A stretch of DNA of 29,653 bases. Source: an uncultured Anaerotignum sp. (GTDB taxonomy: Bacteria; Bacillota; Clostridia; Lachnospirales; Anaerotignaceae). Under the pieces are notes generated by a model. The model saw only the letters and a list, made by a program, of their open reading frames with translations. It was not told the DNA's origin and made no database searches. This document shows positions 14,705 to 22,278 of the stretch, one piece after another; position 1 is the stretch's first letter, and each line of letters starts with the position of its first letter. The position numbers and the translations under genes are program-made. The stretch is from NCBI RefSeq assembly GCF_934277605.1, contig NZ_CAKQVD010000021.1, positions 1-29,653 on the forward strand. Direction: 5' to 3'.

Positions 14705-15700
14705 TTATTCACTTTGTAAAAGAAGATCCAGAAATTCGTTTTTTTGCAGTCCGTGGAAATACTGAGAAATATCCTGCTCGGCAAGGAGTGTTTCCAGAGC
14801 CTCCCGTTCCAGCCTTGCACCGATGAGCAGCTGTGTCAGCTCCGCAGTGTCCTTCACGCCGAAGAAATCCCCGAAGAATTGCAAATCGGAAATGGCACCA
14901 TCCGCAGTGTCCATGTGGATTTCGATTTTTCCGCAGCCGTCAAACCGTCTGCATTTTACCACGCTATAAGAAGGAGAGAAGCCGTAATTCCATTCCCATT
15001 TGTCATAGCGCTCTTTTTGGATTTTCTCAATGGCAGACAGCTCCTCTTGGGAGAAAACATAGGGCTTGATCTCCTCTGTTTTCAGGATATATTTCAGGAG
15101 CAGTGCTTTGAATTGCGCAAGCGTAAAATCCTTTGGCAAATAAGAAGAAATATTTGTTACACGAGATTTTACGGATTTTGCGGCTTTTGACTGAAATTTA
15201 TCAACAGAAACATTCAAAACATCTGCGACAACAGAAAGGTCGGAATGAAACATGATTGTGCCATGGTGCATAATGCGTCCCTGTTTAAGATACTGAGAAT
15301 TTCCTGAGAATTTCTTTTCTTCAATGGTAATATCATTTCTGCCGTTGACCTCTGCGGGAATCCCAAGGGAGCGCAGCAGCTCGGCAATGGGTTGGCAAAA
15401 AAGACGGATATCCAAATCGGTTGCATCCTTTGCATCCAGAATGAAGGTAAAGTTCAAATTGCCAAGGTCATGGTATACAGCACCGCCGCCGGATAAACGG
15501 CGAACAACAGAAATGGATTTTTCATCAGCCACCTTTTGATTTACTTCTGCAAAAGCATTTTGATTTTTGCCGATGACAACGGTGTTATCATTTTGCCAGA
15601 GCATGAAGTATTCCTGATTTCTGTCCATGTGGTCAAAAACATATTGCTCTAACGCCAGATTAAAAGCAGGATTTGTGCTGGGGGATTCAATGTAAACCAT
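14705..15700 (-). CDS. lplA: Lipoate-protein ligase A
   Basis: A 331-aa ligase that activates free lipoate with ATP and attaches it to the lipoyl lysine of E2-type proteins. Motifs: RRLSGGGAVYHDLGN (67-81) for lipoate/adenylate binding, RNDITIEEKKFSGNSQ with catalytic Lys about 130, and HHGTIMFHSDL. The C-terminal accessory domain is present, so it is full length. It is convergent with the dehydrogenase operon. Its start region carries two GntR-type sites, so its expression should track the complex whose two lipoyl domains (E2 and E3) it must modify. No LipA/LipB is seen in the window, which fits scavenging of lipoate. The start ATG at 15700 follows AGGAGG in the minus-strand sense. Confidence 0.95.
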   Translation of the reverse strand: MVYIESPSTNPAFNLALEQYVFDHMDRNQEYFMLWQNDNTVVIGKNQNAFAEVNQKVADEKSISVVRRLSGGGAVYHDLGNLNFTFILDAKDATDLDIRLFCQPIAELLRSLGIPAEVNGRNDITIEEKKFSGNSQYLKQGRIMHHGTIMFHSDLSVVADVLNVSVDKFQSKAAKSVKSRVTNISSYLPKDFTLAQFKALLLKYILKTEEIKPYVFSQEELSAIEKIQKERYDKWEWNYGFSPSYSVVKCRRFDGCGKIEIHMDTADGAISDLQFFGDFFGVKDTAELTQLLIGARLEREALETLLAEQDISQYFHGLQKNEFLDLLLQSE

Positions 15701-15720
15701 AATGATGCCTCCTTTTTAAA

Positions 15721-15732
15721 ATTGTATTCAAA
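15721..15732. promoter_or_regulatory. GntR operator 5, in the lplA leader
   Basis: ATTGTATTCAAA, which on the lplA strand reads TTTGAATACAAT, 11 of 12 identical to the operator at the PPC operon start. It sits 20 bp upstream of the lplA start codon. Confidence 0.65.
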
Positions 15733-15740
15733 ATATATAT

Positions 15741-15758
15741 TATGAATACATTATAACA
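15741..15758 (-). promoter_or_regulatory. lplA promoter with a second operator half-match
   Basis: In the minus-strand sense, TGTTATAAT (15758-15750) is an extended -10 (TGnTATAAT) with no clear -35. TATGAATACATT (15741-15752) shares the GAATACA core with the operators (9 of 12 matches) and overlaps the -10 and start site. Confidence 0.6.
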
Positions 15759-15853
15759 CATCATAGCGAATAGGAAAAGAAAAAAATGCAGATGATTTGG
15801 AATTTTTTTGCTTATGAGGGGGAGGGAAAGCTATATTGTTTATGTCGTCTTTA

Positions 15854-15882
15854 TTCCATTTGAAAGTATTTTTTGGTATAAT
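15854..15882 (+). promoter_or_regulatory. Promoter of ktrB-ktrA
   Basis: TTCCAT (15854-15859), 17-bp spacer, TATAAT (15877-15882). The -35 is weak and the -10 is perfect. The start site would be near 15889. Confidence 0.55.
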
Positions 15883-15914
15883 TGAATCAATCAATTCAAA
15901 AGGAGATGGTCTTT

Positions 15915-17255
15915 ATGTCAGAAGAATTGATTGCTCGGAAACATCGCATTTCATCCTTTCAAATGATTATATTGGGCTTTGCCGGTGTGATTTTATTGGG
16001 AGCATTGCTTTTGATGCTGCCGATTTCGACAAAAGCGGGCTGTGTGACGCCGTTCCATGAGGCATTGCTTACGGCAACCTCTGCCGTCTGCGTGACCGGA
16101 CTTGTGGTGCAGGATACAGGCAGCTATTGGTCGGGATTCGGGCAGTCGGTTATCTTGACGATGATTCAGATTGGCGGGCTTGGCGTTGTCACGGTGGCGG
16201 CTGTTTTTGCAATGGTGTCCGGAAGGAAGATTTCCTTAATGCAGCGCAGTACCATGCAGGATGCAATTTCAGCGCCAAAGCTTGGCGGGATTGTTCGGCT
16301 GACACGGTTTCTTCTGCGTGGCACGCTTTTGATAGAGCTTTTGGGTGCGCTTGCAATGCTGCCGGTGTTCTGCCGTGATTATGGGGGAAGGGGTATTTGG
16401 ATGGCTGCTTTTCACTCCATTTCAGCCTTTTGCAACGCAGGCTTTGATATTTTGGGGACGAAAGACAATCTTTATCCCTCCCTTACGGGCTATGCGCAAA
16501 ATCCAATCATCAATATCACAATCATGCTTTTGATTATAACAGGCGGTATCGGCTTTTTAACATGGGATGATATCTGCGAAAAGAAGTGGCATTTCCATCA
16601 ATATCGAATGCAAAGCAAGGTCATTCTTGTTACCACAATACTGCTGTTGGTTTTTCCGGCGGTATTTTTCTTTTTTGCGGACTTTTGCTCGCTTTCGGGA
16701 GAAAACCGCTGCTTGGCGTCCTTCTTCCAATCTGTTACGACGAGAACCGCAGGCTTTAACACGGTAGAGCTTTCCGAAATGACGGGTGCATCGCAGGCAA
16801 TCATGGTTTTTCTCATGCTTGTTGGCGGCTCGCCCGGCTCAACGGCAGGCGGCATGAAAACAACAACATTGGCTGTCCTGATTGCAAATGCCGCCGCAAC
16901 CTTTCGTCAACGTGAGGATGCGGAGCTGTTCGGAAGAAGGATTGAATTTGGTGCAGTGAGAACTGCCGCAACGATTTTGACAATGTATCTTGCTTTGTTC
17001 TTTGGCGGTGCGGTTTTCATCAGCGTATATGAGAGCCTTCCGCTTTCTGCCTGCCTATATGAAACGGCATCGGCGGTGGGAACGGTAGGCTTGACCTTGG
17101 GAATCACGCCGCAGCTTCATATCCCCTCGCAGATGGTGCTGGTTGTGCTTATGTATTTGGGCAGGGTAGGAGGACTTACATTGATTTATGCGGCACTGTC
17201 TCGCAAGAGGGGCGGGATTGCAAAGCTGCCGCTGGATAGAATTACGGTTGGATAA
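15915..17255 (+). CDS. ktrB: Potassium uptake channel subunit KtrB (TrkH family)
   Basis: A 446-aa membrane protein of the Trk/Ktr/HKT superfamily. The four selectivity-filter loops with their glycines are visible: SAVCVTGL, SAFCNAGF, TTRTAGF and SAVGTVGL, each between paired hydrophobic helices. The length of about 450 residues and the adjacent single-unit RCK protein fit KtrB rather than the longer TrkH. It conducts potassium in, gated by the cytoplasmic KtrA ring. The start is ATG 15915 after AAAAGGAGA; an in-frame ATG at 15882 overlaps the promoter's -10 and is rejected. The stop lies 15 bp before ktrA, so this is a two-gene operon ending at the terminator 17931-17962. Confidence 0.95.
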   Translation: MSEELIARKHRISSFQMIILGFAGVILLGALLLMLPISTKAGCVTPFHEALLTATSAVCVTGLVVQDTGSYWSGFGQSVILTMIQIGGLGVVTVAAVFAMVSGRKISLMQRSTMQDAISAPKLGGIVRLTRFLLRGTLLIELLGALAMLPVFCRDYGGRGIWMAAFHSISAFCNAGFDILGTKDNLYPSLTGYAQNPIINITIMLLIITGGIGFLTWDDICEKKWHFHQYRMQSKVILVTTILLLVFPAVFFFFADFCSLSGENRCLASFFQSVTTRTAGFNTVELSEMTGASQAIMVFLMLVGGSPGSTAGGMKTTTLAVLIANAAATFRQREDAELFGRRIEFGAVRTAATILTMYLALFFGGAVFISVYESLPLSACLYETASAVGTVGLTLGITPQLHIPSQMVLVVLMYLGRVGGLTLIYAALSRKRGGIAKLPLDRITVG

Positions 17256-17270
17256 GGTTGGGAGGTTAGG

Positions 17271-17921
17271 ATGATGAAAAACATTCTTTTGATTGGTGCC
17301 GGACACTTCGGGCGGCATATTGCCATGCAGCTTTCTCAGCTTGGGCATGAGGTTATGGCGGTGGATACAAATGAGGAGAGAATCAATGATATTTTGCCCT
17401 ATGTTACCAATGCGCAGATTGGCGACAGCACCAATGCGGAGCTGCTTCGCTCTTTGGGCATCGGGAATTATGATGTTTGCTTTGTGACAATCAGCGGCAA
17501 TTTTCAAAATTCATTGGAAACAACCTCGCTGCTCAAGGAGCTTGGTGCAAAATGCGTTGTATCCCGTGCGGAACGGGATGTGCAGGCAAAATTTTTGCTT
17601 CGCAACGGTGCCGACCATGTGGTCTATCCGGAAAAGCAGGTGGCCAGATGGGCAGCCATGCGCTATACGGCGGATCATATTTTCGACTACATAGAAATTG
17701 ATGAGCAGCACGCTATTTTTGAGGTGCCTGTGCCGGAGGGGTGGATTGGGAAAAGTGTTTGCGAGCTGGATATCCGCAAGAAATACGGAATCAATATTCT
17801 TGGCTTCAAGCATTCCGGAAAAACCGATGTTCTGGTTACGCCGGAAACCGTATTATATAAGGATATAACGCTTTTGGTTTTGGGGGAGTATAAGGCGTTG
17901 CAAAAGTGCTTCCGCATTTAA
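17271..17921 (+). CDS. ktrA: Potassium uptake regulatory subunit KtrA (RCK)
   Basis: A 216-aa cytoplasmic protein. Residues about 3-130 form an RCK_N Rossmann domain with GAGHFGRH (9-16), an acidic strand end VDTN and GDSTN for nucleotide (ATP/ADP or NAD) binding. Residues about 135-216 form an RCK_C ligand-binding domain. The size matches KtrA, not the double-unit TrkA. Octamers of it dock on the KtrB dimer and open or close it; c-di-AMP binding by the RCK_C domain is known in Firmicutes homologues. GGGAGGT precedes the ATG. ATG 17274 is an equally possible start. Confidence 0.95.
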   Translation: MMKNILLIGAGHFGRHIAMQLSQLGHEVMAVDTNEERINDILPYVTNAQIGDSTNAELLRSLGIGNYDVCFVTISGNFQNSLETTSLLKELGAKCVVSRAERDVQAKFLLRNGADHVVYPEKQVARWAAMRYTADHIFDYIEIDEQHAIFEVPVPEGWIGKSVCELDIRKKYGINILGFKHSGKTDVLVTPETVLYKDITLLVLGEYKALQKCFRI

Positions 17922-17930
17922 AAGGGATTT

Positions 17931-17962
17931 AAAAAGGGTATTCCGACGGGAATACCCTTTTT
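17931..17962. terminator. Intrinsic terminator after ktrA
   Basis: AAAAAGGGTATTCC and GGAATACCCTTTTT form a perfect 14-bp stem around GACG. Its A and T flanks allow action in both directions, so it may also stop transcription from the convergent DUF2871 gene. Confidence 0.9.
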
Positions 17963-18033
17963 ATAGTGCGATAGCTGAATTAAAAAAATTTTTCTTACGC
18001 AAAGCAATAGCTGCATTGCCGACCGATGGCTTT

Positions 18034-18450
18034 TTATGACAAATCATAAATTTTTGCTTTGATTTGCAGCAAAAGCAGCACAATGCCGACACCCAGAAGG
18101 ATATGGCCGATGCCGGCAATTCCGGAGATAGCCGTATGTATGGCAGTGGTAAGGGGTGCAGCGGTTACCTGTGTTACGCCACGTACAAGCATCATAATGG
18201 AAGTCAGGTTTAAGCCAAGCTGATAGAGTACAAGGGTTCGTTTTGTTTTGGTGCTTGTGAAGGAAAAGCTCTTTTCCAACAGGAGTAAGATAAGGAAGAA
18301 TTCCATCCCTAACAGGAAATAATGCGTATGCACCACGGAAAGCATGGTTTTATCGGTAAAGTGATTGAATTTGGTAAATTCTCGGTAAAATACGCCGCCA
18401 ATCATTGCAAGAATGGCATATACAAGGGATTTGTTCAGATAGCTTTTCAT
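18034..18450 (-). CDS. DUF2871 family membrane protein
   Basis: A 138-aa integral membrane protein with four hydrophobic segments (about 9-25, 40-60, 75-92, 108-130). The opening YAILAMIGGVFYREFTKFNHFTDKT and the VHTHYFLLGMEFFLILLLLEKSF stretch are what I associate with DUF2871, a small uncharacterised Firmicutes family. The paired His residues in VVHTHYF and the later AIHTAISG and GIGHILLG histidines lie in membrane segments, so metal or haem binding is possible but unproven. The start at 18450 follows a GGAGGAA site, and a strong promoter lies upstream. It is a monocistronic unit facing ktrA. The biochemical function is unknown. Confidence 0.85.
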   Translation of the reverse strand: MKSYLNKSLVYAILAMIGGVFYREFTKFNHFTDKTMLSVVHTHYFLLGMEFFLILLLLEKSFSFTSTKTKRTLVLYQLGLNLTSIMMLVRGVTQVTAAPLTTAIHTAISGIAGIGHILLGVGIVLLLLQIKAKIYDLS

Positions 18451-18521
18451 TATTTATTCCTCCGTTTTTATTGGAATTGTTTTTTGCTTGCAGAAGGATT
18501 GTTTGGTTTTGCTTTGCTCAT

Positions 18522-18550
18522 AGTATACTTTGCAAGAGCATGTCTGTCAA
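18522..18550 (-). promoter_or_regulatory. Promoter of the DUF2871 gene
   Basis: In the minus-strand sense, TTGACA (18550-18545), 17-bp spacer, TATACT (18527-18522); the start site is about 18515, giving a 65-nt leader. Confidence 0.75.
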
Positions 18551-18589
18551 TCCAAGCAGAGAAAAGATACCTTCCTTTTTTATAGCTGT

Positions 18590-19792
18590 TTATAGCTTCG
18601 CAAGCTGTGTTTCCACAAAATGCTTTGCGGTTCGGGGGCTTCTGCCGTTTTGGCGAATGGCAAAGCCTTCCGCCTTGGTGCAAAGCTCCTCCTCCGGCAG
18701 TTCCAGTCCATATTCCGCCGCCAAGTGCTTCACAATGGAAAGATAGCCCTCCTTGTCCGGCTTTTGAAAGGTAATCGTCAGCCCAAAGCGTGCGGAAAGG
18801 CTCATCAATTCCTGTAGGGTATCATTCAAATGGATATCATCGCCGCTGCGTTCTTCCATGGTTTCCTTCACAAGATGGCGGCGGTTGCTCGTTGCATAAA
18901 GCACGGTATTATTCGCACAGGCGGTCACACTGCCCTCCAAGGTGGCCTTCAGTGCGGCAAACTGCTCGTCGTTCCCCGTAAAGCTTAAATCATCAATAAA
19001 AATGATGAATTTCAAGGGATTTTCCGCAAGCTGCTCCAGCAAAGCAGGCAGGCGGAACAGCTGGCTTTTCTTGACCTCAATCAAGCGCAGTCCCTCCTCC
19101 CGCAAGGCATTTGCAACCGCCTTGATGGTCGAGCTTTTGCCTGTGCCGGCATCCCCATAAAGCAGAAGATTGCTTGCAGGTATGCCTGCCAGAAGTGCCT
19201 CGGTGTTCCGCATGACGATACCAACCTCCCGTTCATAGCCGCTGAGCTGAGAGAGCGACTGCGGATCGGGATGCTTGACGGGCTGTAAGCCATCCGCCCC
19301 AAAGGAAAACACATGATAGTCCGCAAAAATGCCATAGCCCTTTTTGGAAACCTCTGCAATGCGTTTGGCATAGATGGCAGAAAAATGCAATGCCTCCGTT
19401 TCCCAATTCGGCAGGAAGGCAGCCATTTCCGCAGGCAAGCCCGTTTTTATCTCCTGAGAGGAAAGCGTTGCCAATTCCGTAAAGAAGGCCAATTCCCGTT
19501 CTGCCGCTTCGGAAATGGCGGGCGGGCAGGGCTGTTTTTTTGCGGCGGAAAGCAAAAAGCGGTTTTCATCTGCAAGTACCAATGCCAAAAGGGCTTGGGA
19601 AAAATTCACATTCCGCTCAAACAGGGCAGAGGCAAATGCGCCATAGGCATAGGTCAGGGCCTCGGTGTCGCTTTCCTCGCAGGCACGCAGGAGTGCTTGC
19701 AGGCGTTGCAGGAGAGGCTCCTCCAAGAGAGTGCGGAACACCGTCAGTCCGTTTAATTTTCGATTGTAAAGCTGAAATAAATTTGTCTGCAT
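18590..19792 (-). CDS. DUF815-type AAA+ ATPase
   Basis: A 400-aa ATPase. Residues 213-220 (GDAGTGKS) are Walker A and 262-268 (FIIFIDD) Walker B; YATSNRRHLVKE is the sensor-1 region. The N-terminal ~180 residues are helical and family-specific, with LPNWETEAL and YAKRIAEVSKKGYGIFADYHVFSF before the ATPase core. This is the DUF815 family, widespread in Firmicutes and proteobacteria and of unknown function. I chose the start at 19792, which follows AAAGGA at good spacing; a longer open frame begins upstream of the promoter's -10 box and so cannot be the start. It has its own promoter and is monocistronic. The target of remodelling is unknown. Confidence 0.88.
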   Translation of the reverse strand: MQTNLFQLYNRKLNGLTVFRTLLEEPLLQRLQALLRACEESDTEALTYAYGAFASALFERNVNFSQALLALVLADENRFLLSAAKKQPCPPAISEAAERELAFFTELATLSSQEIKTGLPAEMAAFLPNWETEALHFSAIYAKRIAEVSKKGYGIFADYHVFSFGADGLQPVKHPDPQSLSQLSGYEREVGIVMRNTEALLAGIPASNLLLYGDAGTGKSSTIKAVANALREEGLRLIEVKKSQLFRLPALLEQLAENPLKFIIFIDDLSFTGNDEQFAALKATLEGSVTACANNTVLYATSNRRHLVKETMEERSGDDIHLNDTLQELMSLSARFGLTITFQKPDKEGYLSIVKHLAAEYGLELPEEELCTKAEGFAIRQNGRSPRTAKHFVETQLAKL

Positions 19793-19833
19793 AGGATTCA
19801 TCCTTTCTTTCTCTTTTGTAGGAATAATAAAAA

Positions 19834-19862
19834 AGTATAGCATGATGTTGTACAAAAAACAA
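19834..19862 (-). promoter_or_regulatory. Promoter of the DUF815 ATPase gene
   Basis: In the minus-strand sense, TTGTTT (19862-19857), 17-bp spacer, TATACT (19839-19834) preceded by TGC, an extended -10. The start site is near 19827. Confidence 0.6.
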
Positions 19863-19927
19863 TACAATCAGCCAAAGGAGGCGGAAAAATCAAGGAAAAT
19901 CTGCCGCATGGCAGGGTGCCGCAGCCA

Positions 19928-19956
19928 TTGTCAAAGAGATACGGATATGCTATAAT
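19928..19956 (+). promoter_or_regulatory. Promoter of the GGDEF/HPt/radical SAM operon
   Basis: TTGTCA (19928-19933), 17-bp spacer, TATAAT (19951-19956). The start site would be near 19963, leaving a leader of about 110 nt with two small hairpins (for example CTTGC/GCAAG at about 20018-20031). No known riboswitch motif was recognised in it. Confidence 0.75.
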
Positions 19957-20072
19957 ACTTTAGTTAGATGTAGATTTTTAGGGAATTTTTTGCCCTGTTT
20001 GAACCCTTCTGCGGATGCTTGCTGTGGCAAGAAAAACGGCTGTTTTGAGCAAAGAGAGGATTGAAAGATCTT

Positions 20073-21887
20073 ATGAAACAAAAAAGACTGCTGATTGCGG
20101 ATGATTCTGAAATGAATCGTGCAATTCTTGAAAATGTATTGAACCGGGATTTTGAAATCATAGAGGCAACAAATGGGAAGGAAGTCATGCTTGCACTGGA
20201 AAATTATGGCACGCAAATTTCTGCCCTGCTGCTGGATATCATCATGCCCGAAATGGATGGGTTTGCGGTTTTGGAGGAAATGAAGCGCAGAAATTGGATG
20301 GAGGATATTCCTGTCATTATGATTTCTGCGGAAACAAGCAGTGCTTATATTGACCGTGCATTTGCATTGGGCGCCGTTGATTATATCAGCCGTCCCTTTG
20401 TGATGGGCATTGTGCGCCGCCGCATTATCAATGCCATTTTGCTGCACACCAAAAAGCAACACTTGGAGGATGTAGCTGTGGATTGGCTTTCGCACAGAAA
20501 GCAGGCGGATGTCATGCAGGAGCTTTATAACGAGCAGGATGCACTTGCCGCACGCATGACAGGCAAGCTTGAGGAGGCAAATGTCAAACAGGATTTTTTT
20601 AAAAAATTGAGTGATGAAATGTGGTTTGAATATGTTGCAGAGCCATCTGCCCTGCATTTGTCAAGGGGTGCGGTCGAGCAGACGGGATTGCCGGAGGTGA
20701 TCCTAAATCCGTTTGAAAACAAGGAATTTCTGGAGGCTGTCGGCATGAAGCCGGCGGCACTGCTCAAAGAAAGACTGCCGGCATTGCCGAAGGATAAAAC
20801 GGAAGTGGAATTTATCACAGAGATTGTTTTGGACGGAAAGCCGTGTCAATGCCGTCTGAATGTTTTGATTCTGGGTGCCAAGGATGGAAGGGCAAGCTAT
20901 TCTGCACTGCTTGGCAGGGTGGTTAATATTGATGAGGGCTATTGTCGCATGAAGGCGTATGCTGCCGCCTTGGAAGAGCCGCTGCAGGAGGAACAGATTT
21001 TGCTGCCGATTTTGGCAGGCGGGGATTCTGTTTTGAAAATCAAGAAGCAGCAGGTGTATGCGGTGTTGCAGGGCTACAGAAGGCTGTTTGAAACGGTGCG
21101 CTTGGTCGATCCCGAAATCTGTATGCAGATTTCCGCAGGGGCAGGTGCGCATAAAATCGAAAAAGGGAAGTATTGCTATTCTGTTTGGGGAAAGCGCCAT
21201 CGTTGTGAGCGCTGCATTTCCCAAGAGACCATCTGCACAGGAAAGCGGCAGACAAAGATTGAAACAACGGAGCAGGATGTGTATTATGTTTCTGCCATAC
21301 GCTTAGAGATAGACGGTGTGCCGTATTCCTTGGAATGTGTGAACCCTCTTCATTTGGATGACATCACAGGCATGGAAAACGAACACGTTTTGAATCAGCT
21401 TCTTTTGCGTAACCGACAGGTTTATATTGATTCCGGCACAAGAATTTATAACCGTCGGTATTATGATGACAGAATCCGCAATCTGAACGGAGAATATGCA
21501 CTGGCAATGATGGATGTGGATAATTTCAAGCAAATCAACGATAAATTCGGGCATACGGTTGGCGATGAAATGCTGTATCGCATTGCGCAGACCATCCGTT
21601 CCGTTTTGCGCAGTCAGGATGCGTTCGTCCGTTATGGCGGGGATGAGTTTTTCATTCTTTTCCATCAGATGCCGGAGGCGATTTTGGAAAGAAGGCTGCA
21701 GGCGATTTGTCAGGCAGTGCAGAAGATAGAGCTTTCGCAATATGGCGGCCTTCGCTTGAGTATCAGCGTTGGCGGTGTTTATGCAGCCGGGCAGGTGTCC
21801 GATTTGATTAAAAAAGCAGACATTGCACTTTATGAGGCGAAGAAAACGAAAAATTGTGCAGTGCTTTTTAAGGAGGCTTATGAATGA
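20073..21887 (+). CDS. Response regulator with cysteine-cluster region and GGDEF diguanylate cyclase
   Basis: A 604-aa signalling protein. Residues 1-125 are a receiver domain (D10/D11, phosphoacceptor D55 in LLLDIIMPEMDG, and K/R-P region YISRPF). About 165-440 is a linker with PAS-like segments and a cysteine cluster C368-x9-C378-x2-C381-x6-C388 that could hold a metal or sense redox state. About 440-604 is a GGDEF domain with intact catalytic GGDEF (521-525) and an inhibitory I-site RSQD five residues before it, so it should make c-di-GMP with product feedback. ATG 20073 is preferred; TTG 20061 is crowded by the AGAGAGG site. It overlaps the HPt gene by 4 nt. No histidine kinase is nearby, so the partner is elsewhere. 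Confidence 0.92.
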   Translation: MKQKRLLIADDSEMNRAILENVLNRDFEIIEATNGKEVMLALENYGTQISALLLDIIMPEMDGFAVLEEMKRRNWMEDIPVIMISAETSSAYIDRAFALGAVDYISRPFVMGIVRRRIINAILLHTKKQHLEDVAVDWLSHRKQADVMQELYNEQDALAARMTGKLEEANVKQDFFKKLSDEMWFEYVAEPSALHLSRGAVEQTGLPEVILNPFENKEFLEAVGMKPAALLKERLPALPKDKTEVEFITEIVLDGKPCQCRLNVLILGAKDGRASYSALLGRVVNIDEGYCRMKAYAAALEEPLQEEQILLPILAGGDSVLKIKKQQVYAVLQGYRRLFETVRLVDPEICMQISAGAGAHKIEKGKYCYSVWGKRHRCERCISQETICTGKRQTKIETTEQDVYYVSAIRLEIDGVPYSLECVNPLHLDDITGMENEHVLNQLLLRNRQVYIDSGTRIYNRRYYDDRIRNLNGEYALAMMDVDNFKQINDKFGHTVGDEMLYRIAQTIRSVLRSQDAFVRYGGDEFFILFHQMPEAILERRLQAICQAVQKIELSQYGGLRLSISVGGVYAAGQVSDLIKKADIALYEAKKTKNCAVLFKEAYE

Positions 21888-22240
21888 CAGTAAGTGAATT
21901 TTATCAGGCGGTTGCGGGAGATTATGCAGATGCATGCAGTCGCTTTCAAAATGATGAGACAATCAAAAGGTTTTTAAAAATGCTCCCAAAGGATAACAGC
22001 ATGGAGCTGCTGACAGAGGCAATGCAAAATGCCGAGACACAGCAGGCGTTTCGTGGCGCGCACACCTTAAAGGGAATTGCCCTTAATTTGAGCCTTACGG
22101 CATTGGCAAATGCCTGCTCTGCTATGACAGAGCTTTTGCATGGCAGCACTGCCCTGCCTGCGGAGGCAACGGCGGCGTATGATGCCGTAAGCAGAGAATA
22201 TGCAAAGGTAATCAAGGCATTGGAAGCATTAGACGCTTGA
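21884..22240 (+). CDS. HPt (histidine phosphotransfer) domain protein
   Basis: A 118-aa, all-helical protein. AHTLKGIALNL (59-69) is the HPt signature, with H60 as the phosphorylated histidine and the K63-G64 pair after it. It relays phosphate between a receiver and another receiver or kinase. The ATG at 21884 overlaps the previous stop (ATGA) and has an AAGGAGG site inside the upstream gene, so the two are made together; the obvious partner is the receiver at D55 of the upstream protein. Free-standing HPt proteins usually serve hybrid kinases, none of which is in the window. Confidence 0.9.
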   Translation: MTVSEFYQAVAGDYADACSRFQNDETIKRFLKMLPKDNSMELLTEAMQNAETQQAFRGAHTLKGIALNLSLTALANACSAMTELLHGSTALPAEATAAYDAVSREYAKVIKALEALDA

Positions 22241-22278
22241 GGATGAAAGAAATCAAGATAATAGGAATGAGGAAAGAG

